DNA of 64,000 nt from assembly GCA_945923475.1 (NCBI GenBank), contig CAMELE010000009.1:1-64000 (forward strand). The letters are read 5' to 3'. Shown in pieces: positions 36,359 through 44,223 of this stretch (within the stretch, counting starts at the first letter, position 1; each line of letters opens with the position of its first letter). The translations under genes were made by a program, and so were the position numbers. Source of the stretch: an uncultured Mollicutes bacterium (GTDB taxonomy: Bacteria; Bacillota_I; Bacilli_A; Acholeplasmatales; Anaeroplasmataceae). The notes beneath the pieces are model-generated. The model made no database searches, had not been told where the DNA came from, and was given only the letters and a program-made list of their open reading frames with translations.

Positions 36359-36920
36359 GGGGCTGTGAAAAAACCTAAGTTTTGAAGAAAAACAGATTTA
36401 GGGCTTTCATAGCCTTTTTTTTCGTATAAAAACAAAAAACGCTCTGGGAATCGAACCCGGAGACGTCTTTATGTTAGAATAGTATTGCACACAATTATTC
36501 TACATGAGTTATTATAACACAAGACAATCTTTTTTTATACTTTCCTCAACTATAAAGGTTGAGGAAACGGAAAAAATTGATAAATTTTTAGCATTATTAG
36601 ATAAATCAGGAGTATGTGATTTATTAAAAGAACAAATGATTTATGATGATAAAAATAAAGGAGGTAAACATGGATATAATGTATATAATATGTTGGTGAC
36701 AATAATCTATAGTTTTGCGTTCAATAAGGCTTCGTTAAGAAATATAGAAGATTTATGTATTTATGATTTAAGACTTATCTATATTATGGAAAATGAAACT
36801 CCAACATATAAAACAATTGGAAATTTTATAAATGAATATATAGTACCCAACAGAGATAAAATATTTTCTTTAATTACAAAAGCAATATTCGACGACTGTA
36901 ATCTGAAAATGGATAAAGCT
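36359..36920 (+). mobile_element. IS1182-family remnant, 5' part
   Basis: The segment starts with GGGGCTGTGAAAAAAC, which resembles IS1182-type ends in Firmicutes. The adjacent region forms a hairpin (GGCTGTGAAA with TTTCATAGCC, 36361-36370 and 36408-36417) followed by T8. It contains the beginning of an IS1182 transposase gene and is cut off where the IS3-type element begins. It also includes a tRNA T-arm-like hairpin on the opposite strand at about 36441-36466. Confidence 0.65.
36504..36920 (+). pseudogene. IS1182-type transposase, N-terminal fragment
   Basis: About 139 codons of a DUF772-containing IS1182 transposase remain: the N-terminal VEETEKIDKFLALLDKSG, then YNMLVTIIYSFAFNKASLRN and IYIMENETPTYKTIGNFINE. 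The catalytic domain is missing because the frame runs into inverted IS3 sequence near 36920. The last codons to the stop at 36950 derive from that junction. No active product is expected. Confidence 0.82.
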
Positions 36921-37608
36921 ATCTATACATTTTCCAACTCTAGACATTGATTGTATCATTCTAGCTTGATCTAATTTAAATTTGAATTGGTTAGATGTGT
37001 ATTGAAATCCTCTATCACTATGGAATAATGGTTTAGCACCTGGATTTGCTTTTAATGCTAAATCAAATGTATCAAATACTAATTTGTTATTATTCGAATT
37101 ACTTAAAACATATGATACTATTCGTCTATCATATAAATCTATGATTACTGATAAATATATTTTTTGTTTTTGACCAATCACTTTAAATTCAGTAACGTCT
37201 GTACACCATTTTTGATTTTGCCATAGTGCTTCAAAATTTCTATTTAATATATTTTAACCAACTTGTTCAGGTTTAACTTTAACGTAATTCGAATGTTTAC
37301 GTCTAATTCTCGCATGAATATGTATTACTTTCATTAATCTATGAATATACTTAATGCTATAAGAAGATTGATTGAAGTGATTAATATACATGGTCATTCG
37401 CCTATAACCAAGTATGCCATTATAAGTTTCGTTGTATTCAATTATTATATTTGCTAATTCATTATCTTGAATTTCTTTTTTAGGTATTGCTCTATTTTTC
37501 CGTTTATAATAGCTAGATCTTGGTATTTCTAATGTTTTACATAAGAAATCAACTGTAAAACCAGGTTTATCTTTAAATTCATCTATCGTTTCGCATTTGT
37601 CTTCTTGC
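36921..37608 (-). pseudogene. IS150-type transposase orfB, disrupted
   Basis: Homology is clear: FCKTLEIP-type N-terminus (VDFLCKTLEIPRSSYYKR), LGYRRMTMYINH, WCTDVTEFKV (first Asp) and FHSDRGFQYTS (second Asp), then SMSRVGKCID. The frame contains a TAA at 37254-37256 and does not connect with the -1 frame expected from the orfA slippery site; a one-base loss in the A run near 37587-37594 would explain this. After GKCID it runs into IS1182 DNA, so the third catalytic residue is missing. Confidence 0.87.
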
Positions 37609-38316
37609 CTAACAAGCGAGAATCTCTTTCCATTCGTTCCTGTATTTCGATGCTTTTTTTAATACTTCAATAACCATCTTAGAACGTTCCAATTCTTTTT
37701 TTAACTTTTCTATCTCAATATATTTCTTTTCTATATCAGAAAGCTCATGTTTAGGCTCTTTAGAAGAAGGACGTCCTCTTGAATCAGAAAGATCATCTTC
37801 ACCAGATTCATTATATTTTTTTACCCAATTATAAACATTAGCGTATGGAACACTATATTTATCTGCGGCACCTTTAAAATCATTATTATTAGCTAATACA
37901 TAATTAACTATTTCTAATCTTTCTTCTAATGTAGTCCTTCTTGATTTCATAGTATAGACATCCCCTTTAGGATTATAATCCTTAATCTCTATGCCTTTAT
38001 TATACTTTTTTACCCATTTTTTTACAATTGAGGATGCTAAAATAGAATACTTTGCGGCTAATTCATCGTACGATATATATCCAGATAAATACTCTTTAAT
38101 TACTGTTAATTTAAGTTCTTTCGTGTATTCTTTATTTCTTAGTGAAGAATCAAATTCTTTATCTTTCATAATTCTATACCTTACAATCCATTGATATATT
38201 AAATCATCGCTAGATATGCAATATTTATTAGCTAATACTGAAGGCGATTCTCCTTTCAAATATCTTTTAACAATTTCTAATTTTAATTCCTTACTATATT
38301 TTGCTTTTCTTCCCAT
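37609..38316 (-). CDS. IS150-type transposase OrfA (helix-turn-helix)
   Basis: The 235-residue protein has three tandem helix-turn-helix units of the IS150 OrfA type: YSKELKLEIVKRYLKGES, YTKELKLTVIKEYLSGYIS and TLEERLEIVNYVLANNN, followed by a coiled coil (EKKYIEIEKLKKELERSKM). ATG 38316 follows GGAGGT by 8 nt; longer upstream frames lack a ribosome site. A slippery A7 (TTTTTTT at 37654-37660 on the + strand) near the end is the usual frameshift signal for OrfAB. OrfA may still be made although orfB is dead, and could act as a repressor of related elements. Confidence 0.85.
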   Translation of the reverse strand: MGRKAKYSKELKLEIVKRYLKGESPSVLANKYCISSDDLIYQWIVRYRIMKDKEFDSSLRNKEYTKELKLTVIKEYLSGYISYDELAAKYSILASSIVKKWVKKYNKGIEIKDYNPKGDVYTMKSRRTTLEERLEIVNYVLANNNDFKGAADKYSVPYANVYNWVKKYNESGEDDLSDSRGRPSSKEPKHELSDIEKKYIEIEKLKKELERSKMVIEVLKKASKYRNEWKEILAC

Positions 38317-38436
38317 AAAAAAATACCTCCAAAGTAGACTTACAATAATTTTGGGGGTATCGCGAATCCCCATGGGGATTGTTATCCTTTTCTCTTTTAA
38401 TTATTTTATTTGTCTACTTTGGAGATATCATATCAT
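38317..38436 (-). promoter_or_regulatory. IS leader that can sequester the orfA ribosome site
   Basis: In - strand RNA, CTCCAAAGTAGAC from the element end (38413-38425) is the exact complement of GTCTACTTTGGAG (38327-38339), which contains the orfA Shine-Dalgarno sequence. A transcript entering from outside would carry both arms and hide the ribosome site. A transcript starting inside the element would lack the first arm. Between them sits a perfect 16-bp palindrome (38365-38380) centred on CCCCATGGGG. Confidence 0.6.
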
Positions 38437-38477
38437 TATCTAATTTTTTACGTAATTTTTGATTGAGCTAGCTTTTT

Positions 38478-39062
38478 TTAGAATGGATTTTCATTTCTTT
38501 CTTTTTCGTCTTGGGCAATTTCTTGATTCTTGCCAATTAAAAATAGAATACGTTTAGCAATTGTAATATATGCGTTCGCAGTAGCAGCTAAGCTTACTGC
38601 AATATCAGTTAATTGCTCCTCATCATTAGGGGATATGTTTTTTAGAGCTTGTTTAGCTTGAATACATGCCTCCTCTGTCTTGGCACCATATACTTTTTTA
38701 AAGCTATTGAACGCATCACTATTATTCCCATCTTTATATTTAATATCAAGAATTTGCTTAATTTCGTTTATTGTTAATACCTGTTTAAGAGCATATGTTT
38801 CCTCTAGTAAAGCTAAATGCTCCTTTGAATATTTCTTAGAAATAGGTGCTGATATAACCTGTCCTTTAACATAATTGTTAATCATAGAAGAAGTAATTTG
38901 CTTATCTTGAGAGCTTGTGCTGAAGATAGATAAGCTTCTGTCAAGATAGGTTATAACCTGTTCCATGTATAAATCAATATCTGGGAATCTTTCATAATCT
39001 GGGAAACGATAGTTTTGAAGTTCGTTTAACCATTTAGATAATATGTCGTTAATATTTAGCAT
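38478..39062 (-). CDS. DUF1836 domain protein
   Basis: This 194-residue cytoplasmic protein matches the DUF1836 pattern: RFPDYERFPDIDLYMEQVI near the N-terminus, ITSSMINNYVKGQVISAP, then KKYSKEHLALLEE and LKQVLTINEIKQIL. The family has a winged-helix-like character and is widespread in Firmicutes, but its role is not established. The start follows AAAAGAGGTG. The short tail is charged (QDEKERNENPF). It lies just beyond the IS3-type element and is divergent from the next gene. Confidence 0.85.
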   Translation of the reverse strand: MLNINDILSKWLNELQNYRFPDYERFPDIDLYMEQVITYLDRSLSIFSTSSQDKQITSSMINNYVKGQVISAPISKKYSKEHLALLEETYALKQVLTINEIKQILDIKYKDGNNSDAFNSFKKVYGAKTEEACIQAKQALKNISPNDEEQLTDIAVSLAATANAYITIAKRILFLIGKNQEIAQDEKERNENPF

Positions 39063-39200
39063 TATAAAACACCTCTTTTAATGTTTATATTCTAACATAA
39101 AATTACAAATAATACAATTATTTTTTATCTTAAATCGTTGACAAAGAAATGAATAAGAAGTAAACTAGTATTATAAACTAGATGTAATGAGGTGATGATG

Positions 39201-39803
39201 ATGAAGAAAATGAAAAAAATAATGATTTGGGGGTCTAATCTTTTTTTAGATGTTCTTTTTGATTTAAAAAAAGGTTATATTTGTACAGCTGACAATTGTT
39301 CGTTTAAATTAAGCACTAAATTCATTGTAGATAATTTTTCCATGAAATCATTATCATCTGAAAAGGCCTCTAATATGATTCTTAAGGCTTTAAAAATTGA
39401 TAATCAATATAACTCTGCTATAATTGAATTAGGATCCGTTGACATGCTAAATATATTGAAAAATAATGAAAAATTAGATGATTTTAAGAATAATTTAAGT
39501 CAAATTATTGCAGCATTAAAATATTTTGAAATCAAACCTTATTTAGTTACCCTATGTCCAATAGATCCAATTAAATATAAGCTAAAATATGAATTGGATT
39601 CGAGTGTTGATGATATTATTTTAATTCATAAGAGAATTAATAAAGTAATCAAAGAGCTTGCAAGCAAATATGAGGTTGAATTGATTGATGATAATAAAAC
39701 TATTTCTAAAAATAAATATTCATATTTATCGGACGATGGTAACAGCATCAATGCTTATGGGCACAGCCTTTTAGAAGCGATGGTTTCTAGAAAAATAGTA
39801 TAA
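39201..39803 (+). CDS. SGNH-hydrolase-like protein with altered catalytic motifs
   Basis: This 200-residue soluble protein resembles GDSL/SGNH esterases in layout. Block I reads IMIWGSNLFLDVLF (GSN instead of GDS), the NxD/GxND block reads AIIELGSVDMLNIL, and the C-terminal His block reads YLSDDGNSINAYGHSLLEA, where the usual DxxH is not clear. The Ser is present but the oxyanion and His positions are doubtful, so activity is uncertain. Several in-frame start codons occur; ATG 39201 lies 7 nt after GAGGTG and is preferred. A hairpin follows the stop. Confidence 0.6.
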   Translation: MKKMKKIMIWGSNLFLDVLFDLKKGYICTADNCSFKLSTKFIVDNFSMKSLSSEKASNMILKALKIDNQYNSAIIELGSVDMLNILKNNEKLDDFKNNLSQIIAALKYFEIKPYLVTLCPIDPIKYKLKYELDSSVDDIILIHKRINKVIKELASKYEVELIDDNKTISKNKYSYLSDDGNSINAYGHSLLEAMVSRKIV

Positions 39804-39815
39804 GAATATAAAAAA

Positions 39816-39849
39816 CACCTATTGCATATTAATTAATAGGTGATTTTTT
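39816..39849 (+). terminator. Terminator-like hairpin containing the next ribosome site
   Basis: CACCTATT (39816-39823) pairs with AATAGGTG (39835-39842), followed by A and T6. It looks like a terminator for the SGNH-like gene, yet AGGTGA in its 3' arm is the Shine-Dalgarno sequence for the gene starting at 39850. The hairpin may therefore both stop transcription and limit translation. Confidence 0.6.
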
Positions 39850-40134
39850 ATGTCAAAGGATTCAGAACCATTACTATTTATTGATACAATATCACAAATT
39901 AATGAATCGATTCATGAATCAAAAGGTAATAAGGTTTTTCTTAATAGAATAGATGATATAAAGGCAATGCTATATTATAAAATGGATATATTAATTGAGG
40001 TTAAAACAAAAAACACCTTAATAGAAGGTGTAGTAAAATCTGTTGATGAATTTGGATTAAAGCTTATTGTTGACAACCAGGAAAAAACTATTAAACTAAA
40101 TGAAATTGATAATATTAATATATTAAGGCTATAA
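39850..40134 (+). CDS. Small protein with Sm-like/SH3-type barrel
   Basis: I do not recognise a named family for this 94-residue protein. Residues about 45-94 (DILIEVKTKNTLIEGVVKSV followed by FGLKLIVDN and TIKLNEIDNINIL) have the strand order and Gly positions of a small Sm-like barrel. Residues 1-40 are helical. It converges with, and overlaps by 6 nt, a CotY/Z-like gene on the other strand, which suggests a spore-related neighbourhood but does not prove a role. Confidence 0.6.
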   Translation: MSKDSEPLLFIDTISQINESIHESKGNKVFLNRIDDIKAMLYYKMDILIEVKTKNTLIEGVVKSVDEFGLKLIVDNQEKTIKLNEIDNINILRL

Positions 40135-40530
40135 TGATGTTAAATTACAAGGAGTTGTAGAGATTGGTTCAAGACATTGGATATAGCAAATACATTCACC
40201 ATCAATTGTTAATGTATAAGGTGTAGCTGATAAGGTTGAATCATCTAGAGTTAATAATCTAAGCGTAATATATCTATTGCAGCGAATAGATTCTACTTTA
40301 AAATGAAATGCTGTTTGACCTGTTGTTCCTACATTACCAGATAAAGTACCTCCACATCGTAAGCCAATTATAAGTGGAATGGTATTATTTGCAAATGAAA
40401 TTAGCGAATTTTGACATGTGATGCATTCTTGTTCCTCAGAAATAATGGCTTCCTTTTGCATTTTGTCAATTTTTTTTAATATTTCAATAATGTATGAGCA
40501 GTCATCACATAAAGTATTTTGGTTTTCCAT
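40129..40530 (-). CDS. CotY/CotZ-like spore coat protein
   Basis: This 133-residue Cys-rich protein resembles the CotY/CotZ outer-coat proteins. Shared features are an N-terminal helix with CDDCSYIIEILKKIDKMQ, a CxxC-type pair (ECITCQNSL), NNTIPLII, AFHFKVESIRCNRYITLRLL and the C-terminal GECICYIQCLEP with several cysteines. Coat members of this type cross-link through disulfides. GGAGGTGA precedes the ATG. An upstream CATATACTA (- strand, 40595-40603) fits the sigma-K -10 pattern CATANNNTA, but no matching -35 is seen. It is evidence that the organism sporulates. Confidence 0.75.
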   Translation of the reverse strand: MENQNTLCDDCSYIIEILKKIDKMQKEAIISEEQECITCQNSLISFANNTIPLIIGLRCGGTLSGNVGTTGQTAFHFKVESIRCNRYITLRLLTLDDSTLSATPYTLTIDGECICYIQCLEPISTTPCNLTSL

Positions 40531-40693
40531 TTAGTTCACCTCCTATTTTAATTTATGAAAAACAGAATTGAATTTAATAATAAATTTATCCTAATAGTAT
40601 ATGATAAAATTTATATTATTTTATTTTCTATTATTGATTAAATTCTTAATATTATCTATAATAGAGATAGAAGAATTATCTGAGGTGATTAAA

Positions 40694-41050
40694 TTGTATT
40701 TGATTAGTAATACAGCAATGGGATTGATAATTGGTTGTAGCATTTTACTTGTAGCGATAATTGTTTTAGCTTTAGTTCTTATTTTAAAGAACAAATCTAA
40801 AGGGATTAAAATTGATGAAGAATTTATGAACCAATTAATATCATCTCTTGGGGCTAAAGAAAATATAATAAGCTATTCTGTTGAAAATTCAAGAGTAAAG
40901 TTTGAATTACTTGATGTTAGCAAGGCAAATTTAGATTCATTAAAAGAATTATCTTCAAAAGGTGTTTTTGTAACAAATAACACCGTTAAAACTTTGTTTA
41001 AATATGAATCAAAGCAAATTGTTGCAAATTTGAATCGAATTATCAAATAG
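40694..41050 (+). CDS. Membrane-anchored PTS EIIB-like domain without the active Cys
   Basis: From TTG 40694 (6 nt after GAGGTG) the product is 118 residues: one TM segment (about 10-32) and then a domain like the glucose-type PTS IIB fold (FMNQLISSLGAKENIISYSV, RVKFELLD, LKELSSKGVFV, QIVANLNRI). In true EIIB domains the LGGxxNI block is followed by Cys-x-T-R-L; here that position reads VENSR and no Cys is present. It cannot carry phosphate in the usual way. It lies 10 nt before ptsH, so it may sense or bind PTS components. Confidence 0.65.
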   Translation: MYLISNTAMGLIIGCSILLVAIIVLALVLILKNKSKGIKIDEEFMNQLISSLGAKENIISYSVENSRVKFELLDVSKANLDSLKELSSKGVFVTNNTVKTLFKYESKQIVANLNRIIK

Positions 41051-41060
41051 GGGGATTATT

Positions 41061-41333
41061 ATGGAAAAGACGTTTTTAATAACAGCTGAAGCTGGAATTC
41101 ATGCTAGACCAGCCACAAGTTTAGTTGGAGAAGCTAACCGATTTAATAGTAATCTATTAATTAAACTCGGAGATAGAGAGGTAAATCTTAAGTCTATCAT
41201 GGGAGTTATGTCTCTAGGAATTAACAATGGTAGTATTGTTAAGATTACTGCTGATGGTGATGATGCAGCTGATGCATTAGATGCTATTGGTAATATTATT
41301 TATCAATTAAAGCTTGGAAAAGAATATTGTTAA
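41061..41333 (+). CDS. ptsH: Phosphocarrier protein HPr
   Basis: HPr (90 aa) passes phosphate from enzyme I to PTS sugar permeases. The active His14 is in GIHARPATSL and the regulatory Ser45 in LKSIMGVMSL, so it keeps the site for HPr kinase and CcpA-based catabolite control. That agrees with the cre-like boxes at 20.9 kb. ptsI is not adjacent, unlike in many Bacilli. GGGGGA precedes the ATG and a hairpin follows the stop. Confidence 0.95.
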   Translation: MEKTFLITAEAGIHARPATSLVGEANRFNSNLLIKLGDREVNLKSIMGVMSLGINNGSIVKITADGDDAADALDAIGNIIYQLKLGKEYC

Positions 41334-41341
41334 TTAAAATG

Positions 41342-41365
41342 TTAGGCATTCAAATGGATGCCTAA
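41342..41365 (+). terminator. Hairpin after ptsH
   Basis: TTAGGCAT (41342-41349) pairs perfectly with ATGCCTAA (41358-41365) around an 8-nt loop. The following tract is only moderately T-rich, so termination may be partial. Confidence 0.55.
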
Positions 41366-41394
41366 TATTATTACGTATGGAAGGAGATATTTAT

Positions 41395-42756
41395 ATGAAT
41401 TTTAATAAGGATGAATTTTTAAAAAGGGCATTAGAATATAAGAACGCATGGATAGATACAACAAGAAAACTTGTTTCTTTTCCTTCTGTTTTAGAGGAAT
41501 ATGATGAAAGCAGTGAAACACCATTTGGACAAGGTAACAAGGATGCATTAGATTGGATGTTAAATTTTGCTAAAAATGATGGATTTGAAGTTTATAATTG
41601 TGATAATTATGCAGGACATATTGCATGGGGAGAAGGAGAGGATTTAGGAATTCTTGCTCATCTTGATGTTGTACCAGCAGTAGGAAATTGGACAAACAAT
41701 CCATTTGATGCAACATTGACTGAAAATGATACAAAGCTTGTTGGTCGTGGTGTTAATGACGATAAAGGACCACTTGTTGCATCATATTATGCAATGAAAA
41801 TTTTAAGAGATATGGGACTTAAACCAAACAAAAGAGTATTATTAATTATGGGTTGTGATGAGGAGTCAGGATCTCGTTGTTTGAGCCATTATTTTAGTAA
41901 AAATCCTATGCCTAAAATTGGCTTTTCACCAGATGCTTGCTTCCCTTTAATAAATGGAGAGAAGGTTGGTATACACTATTTTGTTAATGGTAGTATTAAA
42001 AGCCATGTTAAGAAAATGTATGCTGGTGAAAGAATGAATATCGTACCTGATTTAGCTTATATGGAATTAGATATTGATTTAAAAAATGAATATAAGAATT
42101 TCCTTAGTCAAAAAGGATATAATGGTAAAATTGATGGTGATAAGTATTATGCATACGGAGTATCTGCTCATGCAATGTCACCTGATAAAGGGGTTAATGC
42201 AGCATTTATTTTATTTGAGTTTATAAATGAATATGCTAAGGATGAATTATCAAGCTTTGTAATTGATTATTTAGCTAATGATCCTTTTGGACATAAGCTT
42301 GGAATTGATGTATATCACGAAGAAATGAAGGAATTAACTCAAAATGTTGGTATGATTAGAATTGAAAATGGTAACGTTTCTATTGGTGTAGATTGTCGAG
42401 TACCAGTTGAAAACCATGAGTCCTTGATGCAGCAAAAGCTAAATAAGGCATTAGATGGTACAAAATTAAAGGCTGAGGTTCATAAGGGTGGAGTATTACA
42501 TTATGTTCCAAAGAACTCAGAATTAGTTCAGACTCTTTTAAGCTCATATCGTGATATCACTGGTGATATTACATCTGATGCTTATACTATTGGCGGTGGT
42601 ACTTATGCTAAGTTTATTGATAATGCTGTGGCATTTGGTCCACAGTTTATCGGAAGAGAAGATGTAGATCATCAAGTTGATGAATATGTATATGTTGAAG
42701 ATTATGTAAAGGTTATGGCAATATACGCAGATGCCATATATAAGTTGGTAAAATAA
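41395..42756 (+). CDS. pepV: M20-family dipeptidase, PepV type
   Basis: This 453-residue metallopeptidase cleaves dipeptides and some tripeptides in the cytoplasm. Zinc ligands and catalytic residues lie in ILAHLDVVPAVGNW, GRGVNDDKGPLVASYYAM (bridging Asp) and LLIMGCDEESGSRC (Glu pair). The lid domain follows, then TIGGGTYAKF and AFGPQF with the last ligands. An upstream ATG at 41377 overlaps the ribosome site GGAAGGAG, so ATG 41395 is preferred. The final A of its stop codon is the first base of trmB. Confidence 0.93.
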   Translation: MNFNKDEFLKRALEYKNAWIDTTRKLVSFPSVLEEYDESSETPFGQGNKDALDWMLNFAKNDGFEVYNCDNYAGHIAWGEGEDLGILAHLDVVPAVGNWTNNPFDATLTENDTKLVGRGVNDDKGPLVASYYAMKILRDMGLKPNKRVLLIMGCDEESGSRCLSHYFSKNPMPKIGFSPDACFPLINGEKVGIHYFVNGSIKSHVKKMYAGERMNIVPDLAYMELDIDLKNEYKNFLSQKGYNGKIDGDKYYAYGVSAHAMSPDKGVNAAFILFEFINEYAKDELSSFVIDYLANDPFGHKLGIDVYHEEMKELTQNVGMIRIENGNVSIGVDCRVPVENHESLMQQKLNKALDGTKLKAEVHKGGVLHYVPKNSELVQTLLSSYRDITGDITSDAYTIGGGTYAKFIDNAVAFGPQFIGREDVDHQVDEYVYVEDYVKVMAIYADAIYKLVK

Positions 42757-43424
42757 TGAGATTAAGAAAAGTAAAAAACGCATTTGAAGATTTAGCGAAG
42801 GATACAAGGTATTTTATAATTAATCCTAAGGACTATAAAGGAAAATGGGCCAAAGATGTTTTCCATAATGATAATCCAATTCATATTGAAATTGGGTGTG
42901 GTAAAGGTCAGTTTATGATGAACTGGGCAAAAACTATGCCAGATGTAAATTTTATTGCGATTGAAAAATATGATAGTGTTTTAATAAGAACCTTAGAAAA
43001 GGTAAGCCAAGAGGATATACCAAATTTAAAACTAGTATTACTAGATGCACTCATGCTAGAAGAGGTTTTTAAAAAGGATGAGGTCTCGACAATTTATTTA
43101 AATTTCTCCGATCCATGGCCTAAAAATAGACACGCAAAGAGAAGACTAACATCATATATTTATTTAGATATTTACAAAAATATTCTTAAGGATGACGGGG
43201 TTATTATCCAAAAAACAGATAACAGAGGTCTTTTTGAATCATCATTGGAGTCTTTTAGTCAAAATAATTGGTACTTATCTGGAATTTCATTGGACTTGCA
43301 TAAAACAGATATATTTAATATTACAACAGAATACGAGGATAAATGGTCACCAAAAGGACCTATTTATCGACTTGAAGCTAGAACATTTAAATCAGAAGAT
43401 AATAATAAAAGCGAAGCTAACTAA
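42756..43424 (+). CDS. trmB: tRNA (guanine-N7-)-methyltransferase
   Basis: TrmB (222 aa) methylates G46 of tRNAs using SAM. The SAM-binding motif is HIEIGCGKGQFMMNWAK; further family segments are FIAIEKYDSVL, the substrate motif LNFSDPWPKNRHAKRRL, and YEDKWSPKGPIYRLEART at the C-terminus. It shares one base with the pepV stop and is followed at once by a terminator. Confidence 0.95.
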   Translation: MRLRKVKNAFEDLAKDTRYFIINPKDYKGKWAKDVFHNDNPIHIEIGCGKGQFMMNWAKTMPDVNFIAIEKYDSVLIRTLEKVSQEDIPNLKLVLLDALMLEEVFKKDEVSTIYLNFSDPWPKNRHAKRRLTSYIYLDIYKNILKDDGVIIQKTDNRGLFESSLESFSQNNWYLSGISLDLHKTDIFNITTEYEDKWSPKGPIYRLEARTFKSEDNNKSEAN

Positions 43425-43436
43425 TACTTCGCTTTT
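43407..43436. terminator. Bidirectional terminator after trmB
   Basis: A perfect 10-bp stem (AAAAGCGAAG, 43407-43416, with CTTCGCTTTT, 43427-43436) starts with A and ends with T runs. It serves trmB and the convergent membrane-protein gene. Confidence 0.85.
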
Positions 43437-44223
43437 ATATTTGTCCATTAATTCCTTGAATTGCATAATAGTATAATAAAAATACTAAAATTAATAATGG
43501 TAATGATATAATAAATTTTATACCAACTTTAGATTCTAGTTTATGTTCAAATATTTTTCTTTTTTCTATAGATATTAATTCAGGATTTTCAGTACTAATA
43601 TGATAATATAAAAAATAAGGATTTTTCATAAATAACCATGTAAAATAATATATAACATTAAAAATTGGTATAATAGAAACAAAAGCAATTTTGATAAATT
43701 TTATAATTAGTTTTCTACAGATTGTAAAAAAGTAAATAACAGTTGGTATTAATATAACTATAGAGAAGATAAAAGAGTATTCAGTACTTGAATAATTAAG
43801 AAAAGCGTTATAATTTAAGCTTTGTATATCATTAATTAATTCTAAGATGAAATCCACATTTCCAGATTTTTGAAAATATTTCATATAATCAATAAGGGAA
43901 AAACCAAAAATGGCGACCTTACATAGCTTACTAATAAAGAATATGATTGAATATAGCATATAATGATTTAAAGCATATGTAGAATGACATATAAACTTTA
44001 CTGTAATAGAAGTAGCTATATTTAGTAAAGTAAAGAATATCACCATATCAAGCACATAAATATTGTTTAATATTAGTTTGGTATATACGGTATATAATGT
44101 AATTAGTATTACAGATAATAACGAAAGTAATCTTTTATCAGAATTAGAAACATGTAAATATTTGAAGGTTACATCCTTACTGGCAATGATTTCAGATGCT
44201 TGTAGCTTTTCACTTAGAGTCAT
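43435..44223 (-). CDS. Hypothetical integral membrane protein
   Basis: This 262-residue protein has about six hydrophobic segments (roughly residues 33-53, 58-78, 88-108, 148-168, 172-200 and 240-258) and no recognised motif. The N-terminus is soluble and polar, and a charged stretch (ELISIEKRKIFEHKLESK) precedes the last TM. Its start overlaps the stop of the upstream C_GCAxxG gene by 14 nt, so the two are co-transcribed. Function unknown. Confidence 0.65.
   Translation of the reverse strand: MTLSEKLQASEIIASKDVTFKYLHVSNSDKRLLSLLSVILITLYTVYTKLILNNIYVLDMVIFFTLLNIATSITVKFICHSTYALNHYMLYSIIFFISKLCKVAIFGFSLIDYMKYFQKSGNVDFILELINDIQSLNYNAFLNYSSTEYSFIFSIVILIPTVIYFFTICRKLIIKFIKIAFVSIIPIFNVIYYFTWLFMKNPYFLYYHISTENPELISIEKRKIFEHKLESKVGIKFIISLPLLILVFLLYYYAIQGINGQI

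Larger units (their letters stand above)
36921..38436 (-). mobile_element. IS3/IS150-type element, 3' truncated and inactive
   Basis: Reading on the - strand, the element begins with a 25-bp end (38412-38436, starting TGATATGATA and ending AAGTAGACA) that is related to the ends of the element at 17.1 kb. It carries orfA, then a broken orfB, and stops abruptly near 36921, where IS1182 sequence starts. The right end and the last part of orfB, including the catalytic Glu, are lost. The order suggests a deletion or recombination between two neighbouring insertion sequences. Confidence 0.85.

Noticed and set aside
36441-36500. Possible tRNA gene
   Set aside because: Only a T-arm-like hairpin with one mismatch is present; acceptor, D and anticodon arms could not be found within 90 nt.
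38216-38443. + strand frame across the IS3-type leader
   Set aside because: It is antisense to orfA and its leader and has no start signals.
43192-43476. Frame overlapping the end of trmB
   Set aside because: It reads through the trmB terminator in another frame and has no ribosome site.
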